From contig CAXXRT010000026.1 of assembly GCA_963666945.2 (NCBI GenBank), positions 36,138 through 100,137 on the forward strand: DNA of 64,000 nt. Direction: 5' to 3'. Source of the DNA: G963666945 sp963666945. GTDB taxonomy: Bacteria; Bacteroidota; Bacteroidia; Bacteroidales; Marinifilaceae. Under the pieces are notes generated by a model. It was not told the origin of the DNA, searched no databases, and saw only the letters and a list, made by a program, of their open reading frames with translations. Positions within the stretch are counted from its first letter, which is position 1, and the number at the start of each line of letters is the position of its first letter. A program made the position numbers and the translations under genes. Positions 26,397 through 35,558 of this stretch are shown piece by piece.

Positions 26397-28115
26397 CTAC
26401 TTTGGAGTAATAGAATAATTCTTAGCACCAAAACTAAACTTCACGATATAAGTTCCATCAGTATCAGGTCCTGGAATATTACCTCCTCCTGGATCTGCTG
26501 ATAGTTCACCATCAACCAAACCAAAGGCATAATCCCAGTTAGTGGCAGGAACAAACTTCATTTGCTTACCTCCTATAAGATCAACCTCCACTGTCCATTC
26601 TTTATTTTCTTCATCCCATATCATAGGAGTGGCATTTCCCACATCCCAACCGTTTGGAGTAGCATCACCAACGATATACATATTCTTCTCAACAGATTCT
26701 GTAATATAAGTAAGTTCGAATGTGTTAATTATAATCCTGAAGTAGCCATCTCCAGGCGATTCAATATTAGCACCCCCCGGCTCAAGATCCAATTGCCCTG
26801 GGAAATTGACAGGATCATATTCTTTATAACCAGTATCCCAGTTTCCTGTCTGGTAGAAAAATTTCCAGCCTCCGGATGTCATGTCAGCATATGTTATCCA
26901 TTGGCCACTTCCGCGGTAAAGCATATTATAACCATTATTAATGTCCCACCCTGCAGGTGTAGCATCCCCAACAAGTAACATTTCAGCAGGAATAACAATA
27001 TAAGTGTAAATCCCAGTTTCCTCATCCAATGTCACCTGAATGCGCATAAGCTTGAAATCGTCTCCTTCAACCGGACTTGTAATATTACCTCCAGGCGAAT
27101 ACAGTTGCCCCTCGACTTCTCCCGAACCCAGTCCGTTATCCCAACTACCCTGTACTGGAAAGAACTTAAATTCTCCGGACTTAAGCTTAATAAATCCTAG
27201 CCACATATTGGGTTCTACAAATTGAAGTTGAATGGCATTATCAATATTCCAATCCACTTCTGTTGCAGAACCGGTAATAAATAAAGTACCAATTCTTTTA
27301 ACCTGGAATAATGCATTTCTGACTTCACTTTCAGTTGCAAAATCTTCCACATATGCTTTTACTTTCCATTCAACTAAAAACTCCTTTTCAGTAATTCCAT
27401 AATTATCAAGGGTATCAACAAACTCCGAATAGGTAATTGTTGCAGATGTGTCATTTACATTTGTTAGTTTCAAAAATGGAGTGGCGAAATCATTTCCCTT
27501 TTTATCCATTATAACGAGATAATTTACTATTCCACCATTTGTAGCCGTCACAGGGTCCCAAGAAAACACAAGCTCCTCATCAGGAGTAGCACTCTTGTCT
27601 ACGGATAAAATAACATTATCTATCGGATTTAGCAGATTAAGTTTACTCAGTCCAACAGTTCCTATTTTAAATGTAATAATATAATAAGGAGCATTTTTAA
27701 GGTTTCCACTATCATTATCTGCCTGAATAGTCCATCTGACAGTAATCTTTTCGGTTACACCCAATTGATCTAATAATGATTTAATATTGCCATGAGATAA
27801 TGTTAATTTATTGACAGAACCATTGTTATCTGCTAACAACTCAGCCAGCGGTTCTGAAAAATCACCATCTTCTTCATCCAACAAGAATTTATATTTAATA
27901 GGACTACCTAATCCCGATTTTGCTTCGTTCCACATAATAACAACTTCTTCTTCCAGATTTCCGATATTCAGGATTAAGGTGTCGTTATTATCAGGGCTGA
28001 TAAGGCCAAGACCAGTTATTGCCTCTCCCTTAATGGTATTATCAGCAACATCTTCGGCACAGGAAACACAAAACAGGACTAAACCAATTATTAATATTGT
28101 TTTTATATATTTCAT
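26397..28115 (-). CDS. SusE/SusF-like starch-binding outer-membrane lipoprotein
   Basis: This protein should hold starch at the cell surface beside the SusC/SusD pair. From the ATG at 28115 it has 572 residues and a clear lipobox (VLFCVSC, Cys19). The longer frame to 28160 would overlap the upstream gene and put 15 non-signal residues in front. Two N-terminal SusE-type Ig domains start with ITGLGLISPDNND and LSKLNLLNPIDN. Three repeated starch-binding modules follow, marked by SATEVDWNIDNA, DATPAGWDINNG and DATPNGWDVGNA. It lies 16 bp after the accessory gene at 28132. SusE and SusF cannot be told apart with confidence. Confidence 0.88.
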   Translation of the reverse strand: MKYIKTILIIGLVLFCVSCAEDVADNTIKGEAITGLGLISPDNNDTLILNIGNLEEEVVIMWNEAKSGLGSPIKYKFLLDEEDGDFSEPLAELLADNNGSVNKLTLSHGNIKSLLDQLGVTEKITVRWTIQADNDSGNLKNAPYYIITFKIGTVGLSKLNLLNPIDNVILSVDKSATPDEELVFSWDPVTATNGGIVNYLVIMDKKGNDFATPFLKLTNVNDTSATITYSEFVDTLDNYGITEKEFLVEWKVKAYVEDFATESEVRNALFQVKRIGTLFITGSATEVDWNIDNAIQLQFVEPNMWLGFIKLKSGEFKFFPVQGSWDNGLGSGEVEGQLYSPGGNITSPVEGDDFKLMRIQVTLDEETGIYTYIVIPAEMLLVGDATPAGWDINNGYNMLYRGSGQWITYADMTSGGWKFFYQTGNWDTGYKEYDPVNFPGQLDLEPGGANIESPGDGYFRIIINTFELTYITESVEKNMYIVGDATPNGWDVGNATPMIWDEENKEWTVEVDLIGGKQMKFVPATNWDYAFGLVDGELSADPGGGNIPGPDTDGTYIVKFSFGAKNYSITPK

Positions 28116-28131
28116 AAATTCATCAGTTTTA

Positions 28132-28983
28132 CTATTCATAAAGTTTAAAAGTCTGCTCAAATTCCCTCTCTACGTCTTCCTTACTCCCATCCGGTTTATT
28201 TAGCGTTCCTCTGTATATAAGCTTCATCTTAACAACATCAGAAATAGTTTTATCTTCTTGTAAAACCATCAATCTATCAGGGAGAAAAGTAAAGGACCAG
28301 ACACCAGAAGATTCCATCTTTGCTGAAACATAATCAGGCATTTCACCAATAACAACATCCCCGGCATCCATAAAACTTATCTTAAGAATTACATCTTCCA
28401 TTATCCTGACCTTCAAATCTTTCGAAAAGTTCTGATTCAAATAAACAGTCACAACATCTTTGACAGAAACTGAGGAGGGGAAACTCCTGTACTCACTATC
28501 TTCAAATACTAATGAAGCAAGTATTAATTCTGTTGCAAAATCTCCCTCTGTCTGTAAACTACCATCCATATTCCTTAATAAAAATCCAATCCTCTTCAAT
28601 TTTCCTGGAACAATAAAGAAAAGATCGGAAAAATTATTATATGTCTCTTCTTTGCCATTTACCATAGTTGTAAGGGGCAATTCTATTTTATAAACATCCG
28701 TTTCACCTTCAACTCTATCGAGCTTTGCAGAGGGTAAAATTGCCCCCCAGTTGGAGCCACAAATCTTCATTTCTGCCGGATCAGCACCTTCTGCCCATGA
28801 CCACACATAAACATCTGACTGTCCTTCCAATCCTGTTCCCCTTGCATCAAGAATTATAGTTACAGGAGAAGTAAAGGCATCTACATTTGCGGGGACAACC
28901 GACACTTTGGCTTTTCCCTGGGCACAAACACTAATCGCCAATGCCCAAATTATTGCATATAATATTATCCCTTTCATAAGCAT
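28132..28983 (-). CDS. Exported accessory protein of the sus-like locus (DUF4961-like)
   Basis: The 283-residue product has an N-terminal signal sequence (start at 28983 or, equally likely, the third codon at 28977). The cleavage region ISVCAQG could be a weak lipobox or a normal signal peptidase I site. Residues ~30-165 (SPVTIILDARGTGLEGQSD onwards) resemble the N-terminal module of the amylase at 23154, which has VTIVFDASLGTGGLED. A role as an extra glycan-binding surface protein is therefore plausible. The family call is uncertain. Its ATG overlaps the stop of the preceding gene by one base (TAATG), suggesting translational coupling. Confidence 0.68.
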   Translation of the reverse strand: MLMKGIILYAIIWALAISVCAQGKAKVSVVPANVDAFTSPVTIILDARGTGLEGQSDVYVWSWAEGADPAEMKICGSNWGAILPSAKLDRVEGETDVYKIELPLTTMVNGKEETYNNFSDLFFIVPGKLKRIGFLLRNMDGSLQTEGDFATELILASLVFEDSEYRSFPSSVSVKDVVTVYLNQNFSKDLKVRIMEDVILKISFMDAGDVVIGEMPDYVSAKMESSGVWSFTFLPDRLMVLQEDKTISDVVKMKLIYRGTLNKPDGSKEDVEREFEQTFKLYE

Positions 28984-29489
28984 TACTTTTTAATAAGATT
29001 ATATTCATAAATAATTACGGGCTTTTCTTCGGGAACAGCTAAAGAAGGATCTAACCGATTAACTGCAAATTGAAATCTTTCAAAGACTATTCCTCCCCAA
29101 CTACCAATCTCAACAAACTGTATGATTTCTCCCTTACTAAGCTTAATTAAGGCAGGGAAATCATCATCATCAAATTCCCAGATACCGTTATCCGGAAAAT
29201 CAAGATAAGAATCTCCAACATTGGCAGAAAAAGTTCCGTCATCATTAAAAGTTATAGTAAAATCGGTATAAGGATGGTCAGGAAACACATTTGTAAGATC
29301 CTTAACAGTGGCATAATCAGGGAAAGCTTTCTCTTGTGCAGATGTTTCAATCTGTACTAGACTTACAAGATTCCATGTTCCTACTAACTGTTCAGCTCTA
29401 TTTTGAGGATCCCCAATAGGAGGAATATCATCGGGTGTACAGAACTGAAACAATAACATTACTGATAGTATATATTTTAACAACCTCAT
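28983..29489 (-). CDS. Small lipoprotein of the sus-like locus (DUF5004/lipocalin-like)
   Basis: This 168-residue lipoprotein has its signal ending in LLFQFC (Cys17). The body begins QLVGTWNLVSLVQ and contains FTITFNDDGTFSANVGD and NGIWEFDDDDFP. That pattern is seen in lipocalin-like DUF5004-type proteins that accompany SusCD pairs. It lies 18 bp after susD and overlaps the next gene by one base, so it belongs to the operon. A specific function is not known; ligand binding at the outer membrane is an inference. Confidence 0.65.
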   Translation of the reverse strand: MRLLKYILSVMLLFQFCTPDDIPPIGDPQNRAEQLVGTWNLVSLVQIETSAQEKAFPDYATVKDLTNVFPDHPYTDFTITFNDDGTFSANVGDSYLDFPDNGIWEFDDDDFPALIKLSKGEIIQFVEIGSWGGIVFERFQFAVNRLDPSLAVPEEKPVIIYEYNLIKK

Positions 29490-29507
29490 AATTACATGTT
29501 TTAAATA

Positions 29508-30884
29508 TTAACTTCCCGGTTCAGGATTATATGGAAACTGATCTGACCCCTCAGAAATGGGGAATTGTAATACCATACCTGGATAATTCCATGGCACCCC
29601 CCTTACAATAAGATTAGGATCTTCACTAACGCCCCTTCGCTTTAAGTCATGTACCCTGTACCCTTCACATATCAACTCAAGCCTTTTCTCAATCCTTAAT
29701 TCGTTCAACACATCCTCACCTGCGGCGTCTAAAGGCAAATTAAAACTGTCCGAACCATAAGCTCTTTGTTTTATCATATTAACATCTGCAACTGCGGCAT
29801 CTACATCAGGATTTGATTTTAAAATAGCAGCTTCTGCCCTTAAAAACATCATATAAGTCAAATGGAATACGGGAGGATCGAAATAATCGTAATTGTATTT
29901 TGTCAAGGCAATATACTCATTGGGAGTCCCCTGTTCTCTTACCTCATACCATTGTTTACGAACATCATTGGCATTACGTAAAGCTACCAAATAAAAGTCT
30001 TTTGAAATCCTTATATTCGGGTTCTGGTCTGCCAGGGATTTATATACACCGTAATCTTCCCCGGCATTGGACTGACCATCTGTAGATATTAGTCGAAGAA
30101 TGCTTTCACCCGAGCCCCCTAATTGAAACTTTGCATTTACATCATTGTCAAACACAAAACCCCCATTCTCAATAACATCATCAGCATACTGATATGCCTT
30201 ATCATAATCCTGCATATGAAAATACACTTCAGCAAGCAATGATTTAACAGCCCATTGATTTACGAACCCTTCTCTGGGGTCATTCATTTTTGATTCTGCA
30301 TCATTCAAATCTTCCAGAATTATATGGTATGCATCCTTAACACTCGTTCTGACTTGAGGTTCTATCTCTGTTTTAGTTTTAAGCATTATACCGTAATGAC
30401 TATTGTCAGAGGTGTAACCATAGGGTTGGGCAAACAATCTGACAACAGCAAAATGAGATATTGCCCTTAAGAATTTACATTCTGCAATAACCCTGTTCCT
30501 TTGATTATCTGTCACATCTACAGCATCACCGATATGTTCCATAGCAAAATTAGCCCTCGCTATTGTAACATAGGCATCACTATATGCATCGTCACCAGTA
30601 AAATATCCCGTAGAAAAACGAGCATATATATTTAGTCTTTTATCAGTTTCATCTTTTGGTATTACATCATCTGCAAGCAAATCAGAATATCGCTGAAAGG
30701 CTCCACCCACAACTCCCTGTAAGGATTGATAGGAACCATTAATTAATCTATCTATATGTACAAGCGAATCTACATATTCTGATTCCAGTTCAGCATTCTC
30801 CGGCTTTAAATCCATCCATTCATTACATCCAATTAATAAAGAAATAAAAATAAAAGACAGGGCATATATTATTATCTTTTTCAT
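29508..30884 (-). CDS. SusD/RagB-family starch-binding outer-membrane lipoprotein
   Basis: SusD-like proteins form the extracellular lid of the SusC transporter and capture glycan chains. The 458-residue product has a lipobox (SLLIGC, Cys20), followed by NEWMDLKPENAELES, a common SusD N-terminus. A TPR-type core follows (AECKFLRAISHFAVVRLFAQPYG), and RRLELICEGYRVHDLKRRG-like sequence (RIEKRLELICEGYRVHDLKR) lies near the C-terminus. It starts 11 bp after the restored susC stop. Given the amylase, GH65 and SusE/F neighbours, starch or maltodextrin is the likely ligand. Confidence 0.93.
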   Translation of the reverse strand: MKKIIIYALSFIFISLLIGCNEWMDLKPENAELESEYVDSLVHIDRLINGSYQSLQGVVGGAFQRYSDLLADDVIPKDETDKRLNIYARFSTGYFTGDDAYSDAYVTIARANFAMEHIGDAVDVTDNQRNRVIAECKFLRAISHFAVVRLFAQPYGYTSDNSHYGIMLKTKTEIEPQVRTSVKDAYHIILEDLNDAESKMNDPREGFVNQWAVKSLLAEVYFHMQDYDKAYQYADDVIENGGFVFDNDVNAKFQLGGSGESILRLISTDGQSNAGEDYGVYKSLADQNPNIRISKDFYLVALRNANDVRKQWYEVREQGTPNEYIALTKYNYDYFDPPVFHLTYMMFLRAEAAILKSNPDVDAAVADVNMIKQRAYGSDSFNLPLDAAGEDVLNELRIEKRLELICEGYRVHDLKRRGVSEDPNLIVRGVPWNYPGMVLQFPISEGSDQFPYNPEPGS

Positions 30885-30895
30885 ATCAATAAAAT

Positions 30896-33800
30896 TTAAA
30901 ATGTTGCATTAATACCAAAAGTATAAACCCTTTCCTGTGGGGGAGTCAACCATGAGACTGCCGGACTTAGATTCCTGTCCTGAGCCTCATCAAAGTCTCT
31001 AACTACCTCAGGGTCCGAGCCCGGGTAATTAGTAAAGGTCAACAAATTTGTTCCGGACAAATAAATTCTTAATCTGGAAAGTTTAAACCTATCAATAATA
31101 TGCTTAGGAACGGTATATCCCAGAGTGAGATTTTTTAAGTCTCATAAAGGAACCATCGAATAACCACATATCTGAATTAAACCAAGATTCACCATCCTTT
31201 CCCCAGTTTACCCCCTGCATAGTCTGCCTTGGATATTTTGCAACATCACCAGGCTTTCTCCAGTGATCAAAGACATCTTCTCTAAAATTCCACTCTGAAT
31301 TAATTCCCATCTGTCTTTTTGCAGATGAATCATATACATCAAAATCATAGGAAAAGTTAAACATAAAACTCAGATCAAAACCTTTATAACTAAAAGAGTT
31401 AGTTATTGCCCCTGTAAAATCAGGAATAGGTTTTCCTGCTGGTACCTTATATCCATCGGATCCCTCAAACCTATAAATCTTAGACTGATTTCCTTCTTTA
31501 TCCAGATAAATAGGTCTTCCATCTTCAGGATCGATTCCAACAACCCTAACCAGAGTATTCACTCCGAGAGGATAACCTACAAATATTCTTGTATCATTAG
31601 TTCCTCCACCTATCTCCTGCTGAAATCCTCCGAGAGATGTCACTTCATTATCAAGACTTGCAATATTAAATTCCGTGGTCCACTTAAAGTCCTCTGTAAA
31701 ATTCCTGGAAGTAAAAGAAAACTCAATACCTTGATTTTCAATTTTCGCAATATTTTGCCATTGCCTTGGAAATCCAATTGTCTTAAATGTCTCTGCGTTA
31801 ATAAGAACATCTGATGCCTTTTTCAAGTAATAAGCAAATTCAGTTATAATACGTCCCCCAAAAAATCTTGCTTCAAATCCCAAATCAAAACTGTAAGTTG
31901 TTTCCCATTTAAGATCAGGATTTTCCAATATATCCGGATATGCTGTTTCCAGACCATTATATGGTTGAGTGGCAGAACCGGCTTTTATAGTTCCTATATG
32001 TGCATAGTTATCAATATTAGCATTACCGGTTATTCCCCAACTAGCTTTGAGTTTAAGAAATTCAAGCCATTCAATATCTTTCATCCATTTCTCCTCACTC
32101 ATAACCCATCCAAAGGCAAAGGTAGGAAACCATCCGTAGCGATTATTGCTACCAAATCTCGAAGACCCATCTATCCTTAGAACTGCCTGTGCAATATACT
32201 TCTTCTGGTACATATAATTAAGTCTTGTAAAATAACTTATAAAAGACCATTTCTGAGTTGGGTTCTTTGTTGTTTTAAGATTATCTAAATCATAATTAGG
32301 ATCTTTATCCCAGGCTTTAGATACGTCTGTTACCTCAATATTTCTATCCGTTGTCTTTGACTTCTGAAATTCATGACCAATCATAGCAGTGAAGCTATGA
32401 TCTTCTTTTAAGTCAAAATTATATGAGCCAACAATACTATAGTTCCAGTTCATTACCCAGTTATTATCTTCCCAGGCCTGACCCATATGATCAGCATTAA
32501 TTACCTCACCTGGTTTATATCTTGAGAATTTGAAATCCATGTAGTCCATGGCTGCTGATACATCAATATTCAAATTTTCATATGGTTCATAGCTAACAGA
32601 AATATTATTAATAGTTCGTAACTCTTCATTTCTTAGATCATTAACCTCACTAATCCATACAGGATTTCCATTTGCCTTTGCTCCTGTAAACCAACTTCCA
32701 TCGGGGTTCTTAACAGGATAAATAGGAAGAGCCTCAGACATAGCTGACCCCAGACCACCCTCCCAAGGATTACCTATTAGGTTATTATCACCTTGTGTAA
32801 TAGATGTTGATAACCTGATCTTAAGATTCTCCATAGGCGTTATATCAACATTTCCCCTTCCGGATATTCTTCTGAAGTCATTCTTTATCATATATGATTC
32901 ATCATCGGATAATGTTCCCCCCACATATACGTTCAGCAGATCATTTCCCCATTTTACACCAAGATTATAATCCTGCTTAAACCCCGTTCGTGTCACTAAA
33001 TCCCACCAATCAGTATCAGTTTTTCTAGCCTGATCCCAGGTAATTGCATTAGGGAGAGTCGCAGGCCCTGTGTTTCCGTCATTTTCCCAGGCTTCCTGTC
33101 TTAGTTGAAGCCATTGTTCACTATTAAGCATTTTAACCTTCTTAGTCGGCTCACTAATACTTAGCTTAGTATTAAAATCAACAGTAAGTTTACCTTTTTT
33201 TCCCCTTTTAGTTGTGATAATAACAACACCATTAGATCCTCTTGAACCATAAATACCGGCAGCCGCAGCATCCTTTAGAATTTCAACAGACTCAATGTCA
33301 TCAGGATTTATGGTAGATAAGGGATTTATATTCATACCTTCTGTCCTTCCCTGTATTCCGAAAATATCATTGGTAATTGGTATCCCATCAACTACAAACA
33401 GAGGATCTCCGCTAGCACTGATGGAGGCTATGCCCCTTATTCTTATTATCGAACTAGAACCAGCAATACCCGTTCCCGTTCTAACCTGAACACCGGCAGC
33501 CTGTCCTAAAAGAGCAGATTCAAAAGAAGGGACAACAGTATTTCTTATTTTTTCATTCTCTATCTTAGTAATAGATCCGGTTATCTCTCTTTTTCTCTGA
33601 ACACCATAACCAACAACAACAACCTCTTCAAGTCCTTTCCTTTCAATCCGAAGATTTATATTTAAAAGAGTTTGTTCACCAACTTTAACCTCTTGGCTTT
33701 CATACCCCACGAAAGAAAAAACAAGAGTTTCTTCATTTGCGACCATTATCTGGTAGCGGCCATTTGAATCCGTTGCCGTTCCCCGGGTTGTTCCTTTAAC

Positions 33801-33944
33801 AACCACACTAACACCAGGTAAGGGAGCTCCATCAGCTGCGTCTTTTACAACACCGTTTACCGATCTTTGCTGTGCCTCTGTTATCAATGAGAAAAAGATA
33901 AAACACAACAAGAGCAGTTTGCTCTTTATTCCTTTTAATTCCAT
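30896..33944 (-). pseudogene. SusC-like TonB-dependent transporter, frameshifted near the C-terminus
   Basis: This is a SusC/RagA-type receptor for maltodextrin import. It has a signal peptide from the preferred ATG at 33944 (ending LITEAQQ), a CarboxypepD_reg-like domain (VNGVVKDAADGAPLPGVS), a TonB-box region (EEVVVVGYGVQRKR), a plug (SRGSNGVVIITTKRGKKG) and a barrel. The frame stops at 31104-31106 after MRLKKSHSGIYRS. Removing one base from the run of six T at 31131-31136 (A on the coding strand) restores MRLKNLTLGYTVPKH and a normal ~80-residue SusC C-terminus, ending with YTFGINATF and a stop at 30896-30898. It is either a real +1 frameshift or a homopolymer sequencing error. Loss of the last barrel strands would probably inactivate it. 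Confidence 0.9.
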
Positions 33945-34049
33945 AAGTATTAAATTTAATTTCAATAGCTTCATTTAAGGCTTAATAAAAAGCCCTCTTG
34001 TGGTTAGTTTTAGTATCATTTCTTTATAAATGCAAGACCGTGCTTTTAT

Positions 34050-34057
34050 CAAATATA
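34050..34057 (-). promoter_or_regulatory. -7 box for the sus-like minus arm
   Basis: On the minus strand TATATTTG fits TAnnTTTG and would give a leader of ~100 nt before the preferred susC-like start at 33944. No clear -33 TTG is seen, consistent with a regulated promoter. Confidence 0.45.
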
Positions 34058-34109
34058 TTACCTGTTTTTACCTATTTATAAGATGTAAGTTTTAAAATAG
34101 TATATAAAA

Positions 34110-34136
34110 TTGCGGAATCGTTACCGCAAACGTTTG
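34110..34136. promoter_or_regulatory. Candidate LacI-family operator in the divergent sus/lacI gap
   Basis: Two overlapping inverted repeats lie here: TTGCGG (34110-34115) with CCGCAA (34124-34129), and the perfect palindrome CAAACGTTTG (34127-34136) with the central CG typical of LacI/PurR-type operators. They sit ~53 bp upstream of the susC-like -7 box and ~145 bp before the lacI start. The rest of the 33945-34281 gap shows no gene. Confidence 0.6.
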
Positions 34137-34281
34137 AAATATAGCAATAAAGAGAAAGACATAGACTAAACCCCCAAACTTCAGATACCATGCCAGAGAT
34201 TTAAGTCACTACTAATCACCACAAAAACATTCTTTATATATTTTACGTAAAAATATGAGGTTATAAACTAATCTATATTCT

Positions 34282-35295
34282 ATGTCACAAATAACAATTA
34301 AAGATCTGGCCAAACAACTCGGAATATCACCTTCAACCGTATCCAGAGCTTTAAAAGACCATCCGGACATTAGCCCTGCTACCAAAAAATCTGTTAAAGA
34401 TTTAGCAGTTAAACTAAACTATACACCTAATGCCATTGCACTTAGTCTAAGAAACCGTAAAACATATACTTTGGGAGTAATAATACCGGAGATCATTCAT
34501 CACTTTTTTTCTTCTGTAATAAGTGGCATAGAGGAAATTGCTGCAGATAACGGTTTTAATGTTATGATATTCCAGTCAAATGAGAAATACGATAGAGAAG
34601 TATCAATTTGCAATGCTTTAATTGCGAATCATGTTGATGGAGTCCTTGTTTCAATGTCAAAGGAAACAAGAAAATATAACCACTTTAAAAAAATAAAACA
34701 AGTAGGGATTCCCTTAATATTTTTCGATAGAATATGTAAAGATGTTGACACAGACAGAATTATTATTGATGACTACAACGGTTCTTTTACTGCAGTAGAA
34801 CACCTTATAAATATAGGTTGTAAACGCATAGCACACCTTTCTGCATCTCAACATTTAATAATAGGACAGAAAAGACAGATGGGTTATATTGATGCCCTTA
34901 AAAAACATAAATTCAAACCCGATCAAAAGCTTATAGTAAAATGCGACAACAAGGATATTGCCCAAATAGAAACACATAAACTGATGAAATTACCTGATCC
35001 CCCAGACGGCATCTTTGCTGTAAACGATTTAACTGCAGCCGGGGCTTTATGCGCATTAAAAAAACTAAAATACAAAGTTCCGGAAGATGTTGCTATTGTT
35101 GGTTTTACAGATGGAATGGTCTCAACTATAACTGATCCAACTCTAACTACTGTTGAACAGCATGGTCACGAAATGGGACAAATAGCAACAAAAATGCTTC
35201 TAAGAAGAATTAATTCTTACGAGGACTATGAAACAATCACTAAAATTATTAAAACTAATCTTATTATCAGAGAATCTACACAAAGAGAAATTTAG
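34282..35295 (+). CDS. LacI-family transcriptional regulator of the maltodextrin locus
   Basis: The 337-residue protein has a LacI-type helix-turn-helix at residues ~3-57 (ITIKDLAKQLGISPSTVSRA). The hinge helix NAIALSLRNRKT follows, then a periplasmic-binding-protein-like sugar-sensing domain (about 60-337, with VDGVLVSMSKE, PDGIFAVNDLTAAGAL and DPTLTTVEQHG). It lies between the two divergent arms of the locus, and a LacI-like palindrome sits in the gap upstream. It should therefore control both arms in response to a maltose-type inducer; the effector is inferred. This differs from the SusR-type regulator of B. thetaiotaomicron. Confidence 0.92.
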   Translation: MSQITIKDLAKQLGISPSTVSRALKDHPDISPATKKSVKDLAVKLNYTPNAIALSLRNRKTYTLGVIIPEIIHHFFSSVISGIEEIAADNGFNVMIFQSNEKYDREVSICNALIANHVDGVLVSMSKETRKYNHFKKIKQVGIPLIFFDRICKDVDTDRIIIDDYNGSFTAVEHLINIGCKRIAHLSASQHLIIGQKRQMGYIDALKKHKFKPDQKLIVKCDNKDIAQIETHKLMKLPDPPDGIFAVNDLTAAGALCALKKLKYKVPEDVAIVGFTDGMVSTITDPTLTTVEQHGHEMGQIATKMLLRRINSYEDYETITKIIKTNLIIRESTQREI

Positions 35296-35496
35296 TATAA
35301 AAAAACTATACATTGGACAAAATAATTTGGTTTTCCATATTAATATGTCTTAAATTCATTATTGGTTAGTTAGAAGAATAAATTTTCATTTCTTTTTACC
35401 TTGAATTTCTCTCAAGGGATTGCAGCAATATCCTGCAAGATGGTTTGTTATGTACCTGCTTTTTATATCAAAACAGTCTTAGACTATTAAATTCAG

Positions 35497-35527
35497 CTTT
35501 ACCTACAATAGCATTTTGTAAGTAAAG
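35497..35527 (+). promoter_or_regulatory. Inverted repeat upstream of the sugar transporter gene
   Basis: CTTTACCTACAA (35497-35508) and TTGTAAGTAAAG (35516-35527) pair with one mismatch around a 7-base loop, 31 bp before the MFS start. A second, shorter inverted repeat (TTGCAG/CTGCAA, 35420-35438) lies 60 bp upstream. Either could be a regulator site or a leader hairpin. Confidence 0.4.
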
Positions 35528-35558
35528 GAAGTGTAGGAATTAATTAAATAAGCAGAAG

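Noticed and set aside
31131..31136. Programmed frameshifting at the A6 run (coding strand) in the susC-like gene
   Set aside because: SusC genes are normally uninterrupted and no stimulatory stem was seen nearby. Three further one-base breaks in the same locus make mutation or sequencing error the simpler reading.
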